NCBI RefSeq assembly: GCF_013141915.1
Contig: NZ_SROX01000009.1
Location: 124,001 to 188,000, forward strand
Length of the DNA: 64,000 nt
Direction of reading: 5' to 3'
Source of the DNA: Cupriavidus necator
GTDB taxonomy: Bacteria > Pseudomonadota > Gammaproteobacteria > Burkholderiales > Burkholderiaceae
This document shows, piece by piece, positions 20,102 through 27,953 of the stretch. A model generated the notes under the pieces. That model was not told where the DNA came from, searched no databases, and worked only from the letters and a program-made list of their open reading frames with translations. The number at the start of each line of letters is the position of its first letter. The stretch's first letter is position 1. The translations under genes and the position numbers were made by a program.

Positions 20102-20329
20102 TTAGCGGCGGCGCATATAGAACACGAACACCTTGTCCACTTCCGAGTGCGACAGCAGCTCATTGCCGGTCTGCTTGGCAAAGGCCTGGAAATCGCGCGT
20201 GGCGCCGGGATCGGTGGCCAGCACCTTGAGCACGTCGCCGCTGGCCATGTCGGCCAGGGCCTTCTTGGTGCGCAGGATCGGCAGCGGGCAGTTCAGGCCG
20301 CGCGCATCCACTTCTTTCTGGAACTCCAT
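20102..20329 (-). CDS. TusA/SirA-family sulfur-carrier protein
   Basis: A 75-residue single-domain protein with the invariant CPxP motif GLNCPLPILRTKKAL (Cys14), the persulfide-carrying cysteine of TusA-like proteins. Family members relay sulfur in tRNA thiolation, molybdenum-cofactor work and sulfur oxidation. It is the last gene of a five-gene minus-strand string. In E. coli tusA stands apart from its partners, so the position says little. I keep the name at family level because several TusA paralogues usually exist in these genomes. Confidence 0.87.
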   Translation of the reverse strand: MEFQKEVDARGLNCPLPILRTKKALADMASGDVLKVLATDPGATRDFQAFAKQTGNELLSHSEVDKVFVFYMRRR

Positions 20330-20380
20330 TCGTCTCTTCCTTTGATGCCTGGGGGCGGGAGGCCGGTGGGAACACCGGCC

Positions 20381-20965
20381 TTACCAGCGGTATTGTAGCG
20401 AAGCCCCGACCTGGCTGAAGTCATGGGGGCGGCGCGGGTCCGGAATGTCGGCGCCGCTCTGGCGGTCGAAGAAGCGCACCGGGTAGCCGCGCGCGGCCAG
20501 CCAGTCGGCCACCGCAAAGCCGGTGCCGGCCGTCCATACGCGCACGTCCTCGGGCGCCACCAGCTTGTACTCGGCCAGTTCCTCGGACAGTTCGACGGTA
20601 CCGGTCGCCTTGACGTGATAGGCGATGATCAGCTCGTTCTTGCGCATGAATTCGTAGACGCCGATCAGCGCGACCGACTCGGTATCGAGGTTGGTCTCTT
20701 CCTTCAGTTCGCGCGCCACGCCCAGCTCGGGCGGCTCGTCGCGCTCCAGGAAGCCCGTCACCAGCGCAAACATCTTCTCGGGCCACGCCGCGTTGCGCGC
20801 CAGCAGCAGCTTGTCCTGGTACTCGACCACCGCCGCCAGCACCGGCAGCGGGTTGTTCCAGTGCACGAAGCCGCATTCCTGCTGCACGCAGGCATGGCGT
20901 TCGCGCCCGGACAGCGGCAGCACCTCGAGCGGCGCGCCGCACTGCGGGCAGAATCGGTATGGCAT
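20381..20965 (-). CDS. Nudix hydrolase with N-terminal zinc ribbon
   Basis: A 194-residue protein. Residues 1-35 form a zinc-ribbon-like module with CPQCG and a second Cys pair (HACVQQECGF), as in NudC/NADH pyrophosphatases. The Nudix box follows: GFLERDEPPELGVARELKEE fits GX5EX7REUXEE. It should hydrolyse a nucleoside diphosphate linked to another moiety; the substrate cannot be fixed from sequence. It lies 51 bp upstream of the TusA-like gene and 45 bp downstream of the threonine aldolase gene. Confidence 0.88.
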   Translation of the reverse strand: MPYRFCPQCGAPLEVLPLSGRERHACVQQECGFVHWNNPLPVLAAVVEYQDKLLLARNAAWPEKMFALVTGFLERDEPPELGVARELKEETNLDTESVALIGVYEFMRKNELIIAYHVKATGTVELSEELAEYKLVAPEDVRVWTAGTGFAVADWLAARGYPVRFFDRQSGADIPDPRRPHDFSQVGASLQYRW

Positions 20966-21010
20966 GGGGGCTCCTGATGGTGTCTCGTCGTTATAGGTAT
21001 GGTGCGCCGG

Positions 21011-22042
21011 TCAGGCGCCGCACGCGGCGCGCATGTCGGCGGCCAGCGCCTCGACCGTCTGCGGCTGCAGGTCCCATGAACACATGAAACGGCAGCCGCC
21101 AGCGCCGATAAAGGTATAGAAGCGCCAGCCCCTGGCGCGCAGCGCTTCGATCGCCGGCAGCGGCAGTTCGGCGAACACGGCATTGGACTGTGTCGGGAAC
21201 ATGATGCGAACGCCCGGAATCTCACGGATGCGCTGCTGCAGCAGCTGCGCCATCGCATTGGCATGGCGCGCGTTGGCGAGCCACACGTCGTTCTCGAGCA
21301 AGCCCAGCCACGGCGCCGAGATAAAGCGCATCTTCGACGCCAGCTGCCCGGCCTGCTTGACGCGGTAGGCAAAGTCCTCGGCCAGGCGGCGATCGAAGAA
21401 CACCACCGCCTCGCCCACCGGCAGCCCGTTCTTGGTGCCGCCAAAGCACAGCACGTCGACGCCCGCGCGCCAGGTGATTTCGGAAGGATGCACACCCAGC
21501 GACGCCACCGCGTTGGCAAAGCGCGCGCCGTCCATATGCACGCGCAACTGCCGGCGCTTGGCGATGGCGGCGATCGCGCGCACCTCTTCCACGCTGTAGA
21601 CGGTGCCGACTTCGGTCGACTGCGTCAGCGACACCACCTTGGGCTTGGGGTAATGGATGTCGGCGCGGCGCGTGACCAGCGCCTCGACCGCGTCGGGCGT
21701 AAGCTTGCCGTGCTCGCCGGGTGCGGTGAGCAGCTTGGAGCCGTTGGAAAAGAACTCCGGCCCGCCGCATTCATCGGTCTCGATATGCGCCAGTTCGTGG
21801 CAGATCACCGAGTGGTACGACTGGCACAGCGCCGACAGGGCCAGCGAGTTGGCCGCGGTGCCGTTGAACACGAAGAACACTTCGCAATCGGTCTGGAACA
21901 GGTCGCGGATGCGGTCGCACACCTTCTGCGTCCAGCTATCGTCGCCGTAGGCCTGTTCATGGCCACTGCCGTTGGCTTCCAGGAAATACTTGAGCGATTC
22001 CGGGCAGAAGCCGGCGTAGTTGTCGGAGGCGAAGTGCTGCAT
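21011..22042 (-). CDS. ltaE: Low-specificity threonine aldolase
   Basis: A PLP enzyme that cleaves L-threonine/allo-threonine to glycine and acetaldehyde. It has 343 residues, normal for the family. The PLP lysine is Lys204 in FGGTKNGLPVG. The substrate/PLP pocket includes FNGTAANSLAL and HMDGARFANAVA. It sits within a run of same-strand genes, 28 bp after the tautomerase gene, so it is probably co-transcribed with the class II aldolase and tautomerase. Confidence 0.9.
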   Translation of the reverse strand: MQHFASDNYAGFCPESLKYFLEANGSGHEQAYGDDSWTQKVCDRIRDLFQTDCEVFFVFNGTAANSLALSALCQSYHSVICHELAHIETDECGGPEFFSNGSKLLTAPGEHGKLTPDAVEALVTRRADIHYPKPKVVSLTQSTEVGTVYSVEEVRAIAAIAKRRQLRVHMDGARFANAVASLGVHPSEITWRAGVDVLCFGGTKNGLPVGEAVVFFDRRLAEDFAYRVKQAGQLASKMRFISAPWLGLLENDVWLANARHANAMAQLLQQRIREIPGVRIMFPTQSNAVFAELPLPAIEALRARGWRFYTFIGAGGCRFMCSWDLQPQTVEALAADMRAACGA

Positions 22043-22070
22043 GGTGTTCAGTATGAGGCGGCCGGGTGCT

Positions 22071-22259
22071 TTACTTCTTGTCGGCCCACAGCTCGCCGCC
22101 GGTGGCCCAGTTTTCGCGCTTGATGTCGGTGATGATGATGTCGACCGCCGACGGCGAGCAGCCCAGCGTTTCGCAGCTGACGCGGGTCACTGCCTCGACA
22201 AACTTGCGCTTCTGCTCGATGGTGCGGCCTTCGAACATTTCGACGTGGAAAGTCGGCAT
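22071..22259 (-). CDS. 4-oxalocrotonate tautomerase-family enzyme
   Basis: A 62-residue member of the tautomerase superfamily. After Met removal the N-terminal residue is the catalytic Pro1 (MPTFHVEMFEGRT), and the conserved Arg11 is present in the EGRT turn. The length is that of 4-OT subunits, which assemble as hexamers. It need not act on 2-hydroxymuconate: no meta-cleavage genes are nearby, so this may be one of the paralogues of unknown substrate. Confidence 0.87.
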   Translation of the reverse strand: MPTFHVEMFEGRTIEQKRKFVEAVTRVSCETLGCSPSAVDIIITDIKRENWATGGELWADKK

Positions 22260-22316
22260 ACATTGCTCCTGTGCTGTGTTGATTGTTGTCGTCCGGTGGG
22301 GATACCTTTACCCCCT

Positions 22317-23090
22317 TCAGTCCCGGTAGGAAGGATCGATTCTATCCAGTTTGCGCAGCAGCGCGGGCCATTCCAGCACGCCCTCGACGGCGCCATCGTC
22401 ATAGAGCTGCTCGGAAGTCTTGTCCGCCACGGCGGCGCCAGGCTGCACCAGTGCGCCGCCAGCCTGCGCCGCGATCTGGACTTCGCAGGCCTTGATCAGG
22501 GTCGCCATCAGCACATAGGCCTCGGCCACGGTGCGACCGACCGTCAGCGTGCCGTGGTTGCGCAACAGCATGGCCGGATGCGTGCCCAGCGATGCGGTCA
22601 GCCGCGCGCCCTCGGGCGGGGTGAAGGCCAGGCCCTCGTAATCGTGGTAGGCGATGCGCCCATGGAAACGCATGGCGTGCTGCGACAGCGGCAGCAGCCC
22701 CGCCGCCTGTGCCGAGACCGCAATGCCGGCGGTGTTATGCAGGTGCATCACGCACATCGCGTCGGAGCGTGCCGCATGCACCGCGGCGTGCAGCGCAAAG
22801 CCGGTCACGTTGACCGGGTGCACGGTGTCGCCGACGACTTCGCCGCGGCCGTTGATTTTGACCAGGTCGCTGGCGCGGATCTCGTCGAAGGCAAAGCCGA
22901 ACGGATTGATCAGGAAGTGATCCGGCTCGCCCGGCACCGTGGCCGAGATATGGGTGTAGATCAGGTCATCCCATCCCTCGCGCGCGGCCAGGCGATAGGC
23001 GGCCGCCAGGTCGACGCGCACGCGCTGCTCTTCGGCGGACACGGGATGGGAAGCGCCCGCGGCGCGCGCGGGCTGCAAGGCAAAAGACAT
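22317..23090 (-). CDS. Class II aldolase/adducin-family protein
   Basis: A 257-residue protein of the zinc-dependent class II aldolase/adducin fold. The metal-binding histidines are recognisable in MCVMHLHNTAG and in AMLLRNHGTLTVG. The start YTHISATVPG is the family's phosphate/substrate loop, but without a clear sugar-phosphate signature. I chose the ATG at 23090 (MSFALQPAR); upstream in-frame sequence is Arg-rich and unlikely to be translated. It is the first gene of a five-gene minus-strand series. The substrate is unknown. Confidence 0.85.
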   Translation of the reverse strand: MSFALQPARAAGASHPVSAEEQRVRVDLAAAYRLAAREGWDDLIYTHISATVPGEPDHFLINPFGFAFDEIRASDLVKINGRGEVVGDTVHPVNVTGFALHAAVHAARSDAMCVMHLHNTAGIAVSAQAAGLLPLSQHAMRFHGRIAYHDYEGLAFTPPEGARLTASLGTHPAMLLRNHGTLTVGRTVAEAYVLMATLIKACEVQIAAQAGGALVQPGAAVADKTSEQLYDDGAVEGVLEWPALLRKLDRIDPSYRD

Positions 23091-23248
23091 GGGGTCGCTC
23101 CTGCGCCGCCCGGTCTGGCGTGCCGGGTACGGCCCCGGCCTTCTGTGCGGCGCCGCGGGCTGCACGGCGGGCGCGCAACCGCGCGCGTGGCGCCGGGCGG
23201 CAAAGGCAATACTTTAGCGCACCTTGGCGCCCGGCCTCACGGTGGCGC

Positions 23249-24526
23249 TCAGGGTGCTGCCAGCGGCCAGGCCCGGCGCATCCACGCGAACACCAGCGCC
23301 CCCAGCGCCAGCGCCGCCGCGGCGCATGCCAGGGATGCGGCAAAGCCGCCGGTGCGCGCCACCAGCGCGGTTGCCAGCGGCGGGCCGGCGATCTGGCCGA
23401 GGCCGTAGGACGCAGTCATCAGGCCCATCAGGCGCGGTGCATGCGGTCCCCACAGCCGCCGCGCCTCGCGCATCGCAAACGCCACCAGCGCGGTGAAGGG
23501 CAGCCCCGCCAGCAGGCTGCTGACGGCGAAGCCGGCCACGCTCGGAAACACCACCGCGATCGCCACGCCCAGCGCCTGCATGCCGTACAGCAGCGCCAGC
23601 AGTTTGCGGTTGTCGTGCGCCATGCCGATCCGCGTCGCCAGGAACGCGCCCACCGCCACGCCCGCGCCGAAGATCGGCCAGAACAGGTCGGCCCACACCG
23701 TGCCGGGTAACGCTTCACGCGCGATCACGGGCAGGAAGGTCGCCGTGATGATGTAGCCAAAACCGGCCAGGCCATAGGCAAGGGTCAGCACCCAGGTCTG
23801 GGCGTCGAGCCGCGCGGCGCCGGCAGCGGCGGTCTCCGGGGACGGTGCCGATGCCGAAGCCGCCACGGCGGGCCGCGCGATGAAGACGCGCCAGACCGCC
23901 GCCACCAGCACCACCGCCAGCGCGGTGAATGCCAGCCAGCCATGGTCCGCATGCCAGCCCGCGCCGACCATGCCCGACGCGCCCAGCCCGGTGACCACGA
24001 TGCCCAGGCCCGGGCCGCAGAAGATCAGCCCGGCCAGTTCGGGCTGGCCCTGCTCGGCCAGCCGCTGCAGGCACCAGCCGGCGGTGTAGACCATCACCAC
24101 GGCGCTGGCCACGCCCGCGGCGGCGCGCCACAGCGACCACGCCGGCATGCCGCCCGGCAAGGCCATGCCCAGCGTCAGCAGTACCGTGGCCACCAGGCCC
24201 CAGCGCACCATGCGTACCGGATCAGGCCGGATAAACATGCACGCCGCGGCACCGAGGAAATAGCCGATGTAGTTCACCGTGGCCAGACAGCCGCCCTGCT
24301 GCAGCGTGACGGTGCCGTCACGCAACATCATCGGCAGCAGCGGTGTAAAGGCGAAACGGCCAATGCCCATCACCACCGCCAGCGACACCAGGCCGCCCAT
24401 CGCCACCGCAACCGGGCCGGCTTGCCGGCGCGCAGGCGTGGCGGCGGCCACCGGCGCGACAGGGTGATCGGGCTCCAGGCTTTGGGGCGTCGGCATGATG
24501 AGGGGCCGCGGGGGCAGCCGTTGCAT
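23249..24526 (-). CDS. YbfB/YjiJ-family MFS transporter
   Basis: A major-facilitator protein of 425 residues with about 12 hydrophobic helices. The conserved opening VVMGIGRFAFTPLLPMML is the YbfB/YjiJ signature. An ATG at 24496 (MPTPQSLEP) is a shorter alternative start. The substrate is unknown. It is transcribed away from a LysR gene, and the 99-bp region between them holds a clear inverted repeat. A regulator/transporter pair is therefore likely. Confidence 0.85.
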   Translation of the reverse strand: MQRLPPRPLIMPTPQSLEPDHPVAPVAAATPARRQAGPVAVAMGGLVSLAVVMGIGRFAFTPLLPMMLRDGTVTLQQGGCLATVNYIGYFLGAAACMFIRPDPVRMVRWGLVATVLLTLGMALPGGMPAWSLWRAAAGVASAVVMVYTAGWCLQRLAEQGQPELAGLIFCGPGLGIVVTGLGASGMVGAGWHADHGWLAFTALAVVLVAAVWRVFIARPAVAASASAPSPETAAAGAARLDAQTWVLTLAYGLAGFGYIITATFLPVIAREALPGTVWADLFWPIFGAGVAVGAFLATRIGMAHDNRKLLALLYGMQALGVAIAVVFPSVAGFAVSSLLAGLPFTALVAFAMREARRLWGPHAPRLMGLMTASYGLGQIAGPPLATALVARTGGFAASLACAAAALALGALVFAWMRRAWPLAAP

Positions 24527-24576
24527 TGCGATCCCTGTATGCTACGCTGGCACCGACATCCCGAAAAATGAATTAT

Positions 24577-24595
24577 CAAGATGCCATGCATCTTG
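24577..24595. promoter_or_regulatory. Candidate LysR operator
   Basis: CAAGATGC-CAT-GCATCTTG is a perfect inverted repeat with 8-bp arms and a 3-bp centre, between the divergent MFS and LysR genes. Its spacing suits the LysR binding style. It is 30 bp upstream of the LysR start, where autoregulation would occur. Confidence 0.55.
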
Positions 24596-24625
24596 TCTTG
24601 AGATGGAAATAACCGGAGGCCCCTC

Positions 24626-25525
24626 ATGGATCTTGCCGCCCTCGAGATTTTTCGCGCCGTGGTCGAAGCCGGCGGCATCACCCGCGCGGCCGAGCGGCTG
24701 CACCGGGTCCAGTCCAATGTGACCACCCGCATCCGCCAGCTGGAACAGTCGCTCGGCGTCGACCTGTTCGTGCGCGACGGCCGGCGCATGGTGCTGACGC
24801 CTTCCGGCCAGACCTTGTTCGACTACGCCTGCCGCATCCTGACCCTGACCGACGAAGCGCGCCAGGCGGTGTTGCCGGCGCGCCCGCACGGCCGGCTGCG
24901 CATTGCCTCGATGGAAAGCACCGCCGCGAGCCGCCTGCCCGAGGTGCTGGCCGCGTATCACCAGGCGTGGCCCGAGGTGCAGCTGGAACTGGTGACGCTG
25001 GCCACGCGGCAGGCCTTCGATGCGCTGGCGCGCTTCGAGGTCGATTGCGCCTTCGTGGCCGAGCCGCTGGCCGACCCGGCGCTGCGCGCGGTGCCGGTGT
25101 TCGAGGAAGAACTGGTGGTGATCACGCGCGCGCACCATCGCCCGGTGCGCGCCGCGGCGGACCTGGAAGTGCCGACACTGCTGGCGTTCGAGCCCGGCTG
25201 CAACTACCGTGCGCGGCTGGAAAGCTGGTACGGGACCGGCGTGGCGCCGACGCCGCGCGTGCTGCAGCTCAGCTCTTACCATGCCATCGTCACCTGCGTG
25301 GCGGCCGGCATCGGCGCGGCGATCGTGCCGCGCTCGGTGCTGGGCCTGTACCGGGACTTGCCCGCGATCCGCCAGCACGGCCTGGGCGCGGCGGGCCGCG
25401 TGCGCACGCTGCTGGCCTGGCAGCCGTCGATGGCCAGCGCCGCGCTGCATGCGCTGGTCGATGCCCTGCCCAACCTGTCGCCGGGGTCTCCCGGTACCAC
25501 CGGTCCCGCGCTGGCGGCGGCCTGA
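24626..25525 (+). CDS. LysR-family transcriptional regulator
   Basis: A 299-residue LTTR. The N-terminal winged helix is classic: MDLAALEIFRAVVEAGGITR, then AERLHRVQSNVTTRIRQLE and LFVRDGRRMVLTPSG. The remaining residues form the periplasmic-binding-protein-like effector domain. It probably controls the divergent YbfB/YjiJ transporter through the 24577-24595 repeat. The inducer cannot be predicted. Confidence 0.9.
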   Translation: MDLAALEIFRAVVEAGGITRAAERLHRVQSNVTTRIRQLEQSLGVDLFVRDGRRMVLTPSGQTLFDYACRILTLTDEARQAVLPARPHGRLRIASMESTAASRLPEVLAAYHQAWPEVQLELVTLATRQAFDALARFEVDCAFVAEPLADPALRAVPVFEEELVVITRAHHRPVRAAADLEVPTLLAFEPGCNYRARLESWYGTGVAPTPRVLQLSSYHAIVTCVAAGIGAAIVPRSVLGLYRDLPAIRQHGLGAAGRVRTLLAWQPSMASAALHALVDALPNLSPGSPGTTGPALAAA

Positions 25526-25616
25526 GCTGCCGGTCGGGCACACAGCGTGCAAGATGTGCCCGGTGGCCTACACTTGAAGTGGCGCCACCACGGCACCTTG
25601 CGTGCCTCGCCCTGCC

Positions 25617-27074
25617 ATGAACCCTGCCACCGCGTTGCTGCGGGTCTTCCGGCTGCTGTCCAGCCTGGCGCTGGCATGCTGCGCGCTCGCCGTCGGCGGC
25701 AGCGGCATCGCGGCGCCGCCCAAGGGCACCGCCACTGCCACCGCGCCGGTCTACGTGATCCCCTTGAAGGGGGCAGTCGGCCCCGCCAGCGCCAGCTTTA
25801 TCCTGCGCGGCATGGCACGGGCCCGCGAGGCCGGCGCGCAGCTGGTGGTGCTCGAGATGGACACCCCCGGCGGGCTCGACGCGTCGATGCGCGAGATCAT
25901 CCAGGCGATCCTGGCCTCGCCGGTGCCGGTGGCCAGCTATGTCTATCCCGGCGGGGCGCGCGCGGCCAGCGCGGGCACCTACATCCTCTACGCCAGCCAT
26001 ATCGCGGCGATGGCGCCCGGCACCAATCTGGGCGCGGCCACGCCGGTGCAAGTCGGCATCGGCGGGCCGCAGAAGCCTGAGTCCGTGCCTGGCGCCCGCC
26101 CCGCCTCGGCGCCGGCCAGCGAGCCCGCGTCAGGCGATACCATGGCGCGCAAGCAGGTGCACGATGCCTCGGCCTATATCCGCGGCCTGGCGCAGCTGCG
26201 CGGACGCAATGCCGAATGGGCCGAGCGCGCGGTACGCGAATCGGTCAGCCTGTCGGCGGACGAAGCACTGGCCCAGCGCGTGGTCGACCTGGTCGCCCCC
26301 GACCTGCCCGCGCTGCTGCGACAGGCCGAGGGCCGCAAGCTCACCGCCGCTGGCGGCAAGGCCAGCGTGCTGCATACCGCCAATGCGCCGGTAGTGACGC
26401 TGGAGCCCGACTGGCGCAGCCGTTTCCTGGCGGTGATCACCGAGCCCAGCGTGGCGCTGCTGCTGATGATGATCGGCATCTACGGACTGATCTTCGAGTT
26501 CTCCACGCCAGGCATGGTGGTGCCCGGCATTGCCGGCGCGATCTGCCTGCTGGTGGCGCTGTTCGCGCTGCACATGCTGCCGGTGAACTACGCCGGGCTG
26601 GCGCTGGTCGCGCTGGGCATCGGCTGCATGGTGGCGGAGCTGTTCCTGCCGACCTTCGGCGCGCTCGGGGTCGGCGGCATCATCGCCTTCGCCTTCGGCG
26701 CGGTGATGCTGATCGACACCGACGTGCCCGGCTTCGGTGTGCCGCTGCCGATGGTGGCGGCGATGTCGGCGCTGTCGGCGGTGTTCGTGTTCGGCATGTC
26801 GGCGATGCTGGTGCGCTCGCGCAGGCGCCCGGTGGTCAGCGGTGCCGACACGCTGGTCGGCGCCCGCGGCGAACTGCTGGACGACCTGCGCGAGGAAGGC
26901 TGGGCCACGTTGCGCGGAGAAACCTGGCGCGTGCGCAGCGCCACCCCGCTGGCGCGCGGCACGCCGGTGGTGGTTACCGCCCGCCATGGGCTGGTGCTTG
27001 ACGTGGTCGCCGCCGGCAGCGCCCCGCTGGTTCCTGCCTCTCCATCCCAACCGACTCCAGACAAGGGAGCCTGA
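25617..27074 (+). CDS. NfeD-family membrane-bound serine protease
   Basis: A full-length NfeD1b-type protein of 485 residues. A signal/anchor segment (residues 9-27) precedes a ClpP-like protease domain: [15 protein letters not shown], then the nucleophile Ser118 in [11 protein letters not shown] Lys179 in [13 protein letters not shown] fits the Ser-Lys dyad of the archaeal homologue. Then come four hydrophobic helices (around [20 protein letters not shown]) and a C-terminal OB-fold NfeD domain ([15 protein letters not shown]). A GTG 15 bp upstream is an alternative start. The slipin gene begins 2 bp after its stop. The archaeal protease cleaves the stomatin of its operon, so the pair probably acts in membrane quality control. 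Confidence 0.9.
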   Translation: MNPATALLRVFRLLSSLALACCALAVGGSGIAAPPKGTATATAPVYVIPLKGAVGPASASFILRGMARAREAGAQLVVLEMDTPGGLDASMREIIQAILASPVPVASYVYPGGARAASAGTYILYASHIAAMAPGTNLGAATPVQVGIGGPQKPESVPGARPASAPASEPASGDTMARKQVHDASAYIRGLAQLRGRNAEWAERAVRESVSLSADEALAQRVVDLVAPDLPALLRQAEGRKLTAAGGKASVLHTANAPVVTLEPDWRSRFLAVITEPSVALLLMMIGIYGLIFEFSTPGMVVPGIAGAICLLVALFALHMLPVNYAGLALVALGIGCMVAELFLPTFGALGVGGIIAFAFGAVMLIDTDVPGFGVPLPMVAAMSALSAVFVFGMSAMLVRSRRRPVVSGADTLVGARGELLDDLREEGWATLRGETWRVRSATPLARGTPVVVTARHGLVLDVVAAGSAPLVPASPSQPTPDKGA

Positions 27075-27076
27075 CC

Positions 27077-27841
27077 ATGGTCTACGGATTCAGCTTCGGC
27101 GGCGTGATCTTCCTGCTGGCACTGCTGGTCATCATGTCGTTCCGCGTGTTGCGCGAATACGAACGCGGCGTGGTGTTCATGCTCGGGCGCTTCTGGCGGG
27201 TCAAGGGCCCGGGCCTGGTGCTGCTGATCCCGGCGGTGCAGCAGATGGTCAGGGTCGACCTGCGCACAGTGGTGATGGACGTGCCGCCGCAGGACGTGAT
27301 CTCGCGCGACAACGTCTCGGTCAAGGTCAATGCGGTGGTGTATTTCCGCGTGGTCGATCCGGAGCGCGCCATCATCCAGGTGGCGAACTTCCTCGAAGCC
27401 ACCAGCCAGCTGGCGCAGACCACGCTGCGCTCGGTGCTGGGCAAGCATGAACTGGACGAGATGCTGGCCGAGCGCGAGAAGCTCAACCTCGATATCCAGC
27501 AGGCGCTGGACGCGCAGACCGACGGCTGGGGCATCAAGGTCTCGAACGTCGAGATCAAGCACGTCGACCTGAACGAGACCATGATCCGCGCGATTGCCCG
27601 CCAGGCCGAGGCCGAACGCGAGCGGCGCGCCAAGGTGATCCATGCCGAGGGCGAACTGCAGGCTTCCGAGAAACTGCTGGAAGCCGCGCAGATGCTGGCG
27701 CGCCAGCCGCAGGCGATGCAGTTGCGCTATATGCAGACGTTGACGCAGATCGCCGGCGACAAGAGTTCGACGATCGTGTTTCCGCTGCCGATGGAGTTAC
27801 TGACGGTGCTGGGCAGCGGCAAGGGCACGCCGGAAAAGTAA
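27077..27841 (+). CDS. Slipin (stomatin/prohibitin-family membrane protein)
   Basis: A 254-residue SPFH-domain protein. A single N-terminal helix ([17 protein letters not shown]) precedes [21 protein letters not shown], the slipin signature, followed by the SPFH domain ([19 protein letters not shown]). The C-terminal half is an Ala/Glu/Arg-rich helix ([20 protein letters not shown]) that assembles into oligomers. It is directly coupled to the NfeD protease, its likely partner and substrate. Confidence 0.92.
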   Translation: MVYGFSFGGVIFLLALLVIMSFRVLREYERGVVFMLGRFWRVKGPGLVLLIPAVQQMVRVDLRTVVMDVPPQDVISRDNVSVKVNAVVYFRVVDPERAIIQVANFLEATSQLAQTTLRSVLGKHELDEMLAEREKLNLDIQQALDAQTDGWGIKVSNVEIKHVDLNETMIRAIARQAEAERERRAKVIHAEGELQASEKLLEAAQMLARQPQAMQLRYMQTLTQIAGDKSSTIVFPLPMELLTVLGSGKGTPEK

Positions 27842-27844
27842 AAA

Positions 27845-27876
27845 AGCAAAAAGGGCGCCGCGGCGCCCTTTTTGCT
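27845..27876. terminator. Bidirectional terminator between slipin and alaS
   Basis: A perfect 16-bp inverted repeat without a spacer (core AGGGCGCCG-CGGCGCCCT), with A-rich and T-rich ends (AGCAAAA / TTTTTGCT). It closes the NfeD-slipin operon and can also stop leftward transcription coming from alaS. Confidence 0.9.
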
Positions 27877-27903
27877 CTGGTGACAACGTCAAGCCGGCCT
27901 GAT

Positions 27904-27943
27904 GTTTGCTTCCCTCTCCCGCAAGCGGGAGAGGGAAGCAAAC
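27904..27943. repeat. REP-like perfect hairpin repeat
   Basis: A perfect palindrome with 19-bp arms and an AA loop (core CCTCTCCCGC-AA-GCGGGAGAGG), just before the alaS stop. It shares its core with 7957-7988 and with the ends of the composite repeats at 33.9 and 42.0 kb. Confidence 0.8.
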
Positions 27944-27953
27944 CCTCGGCCGA

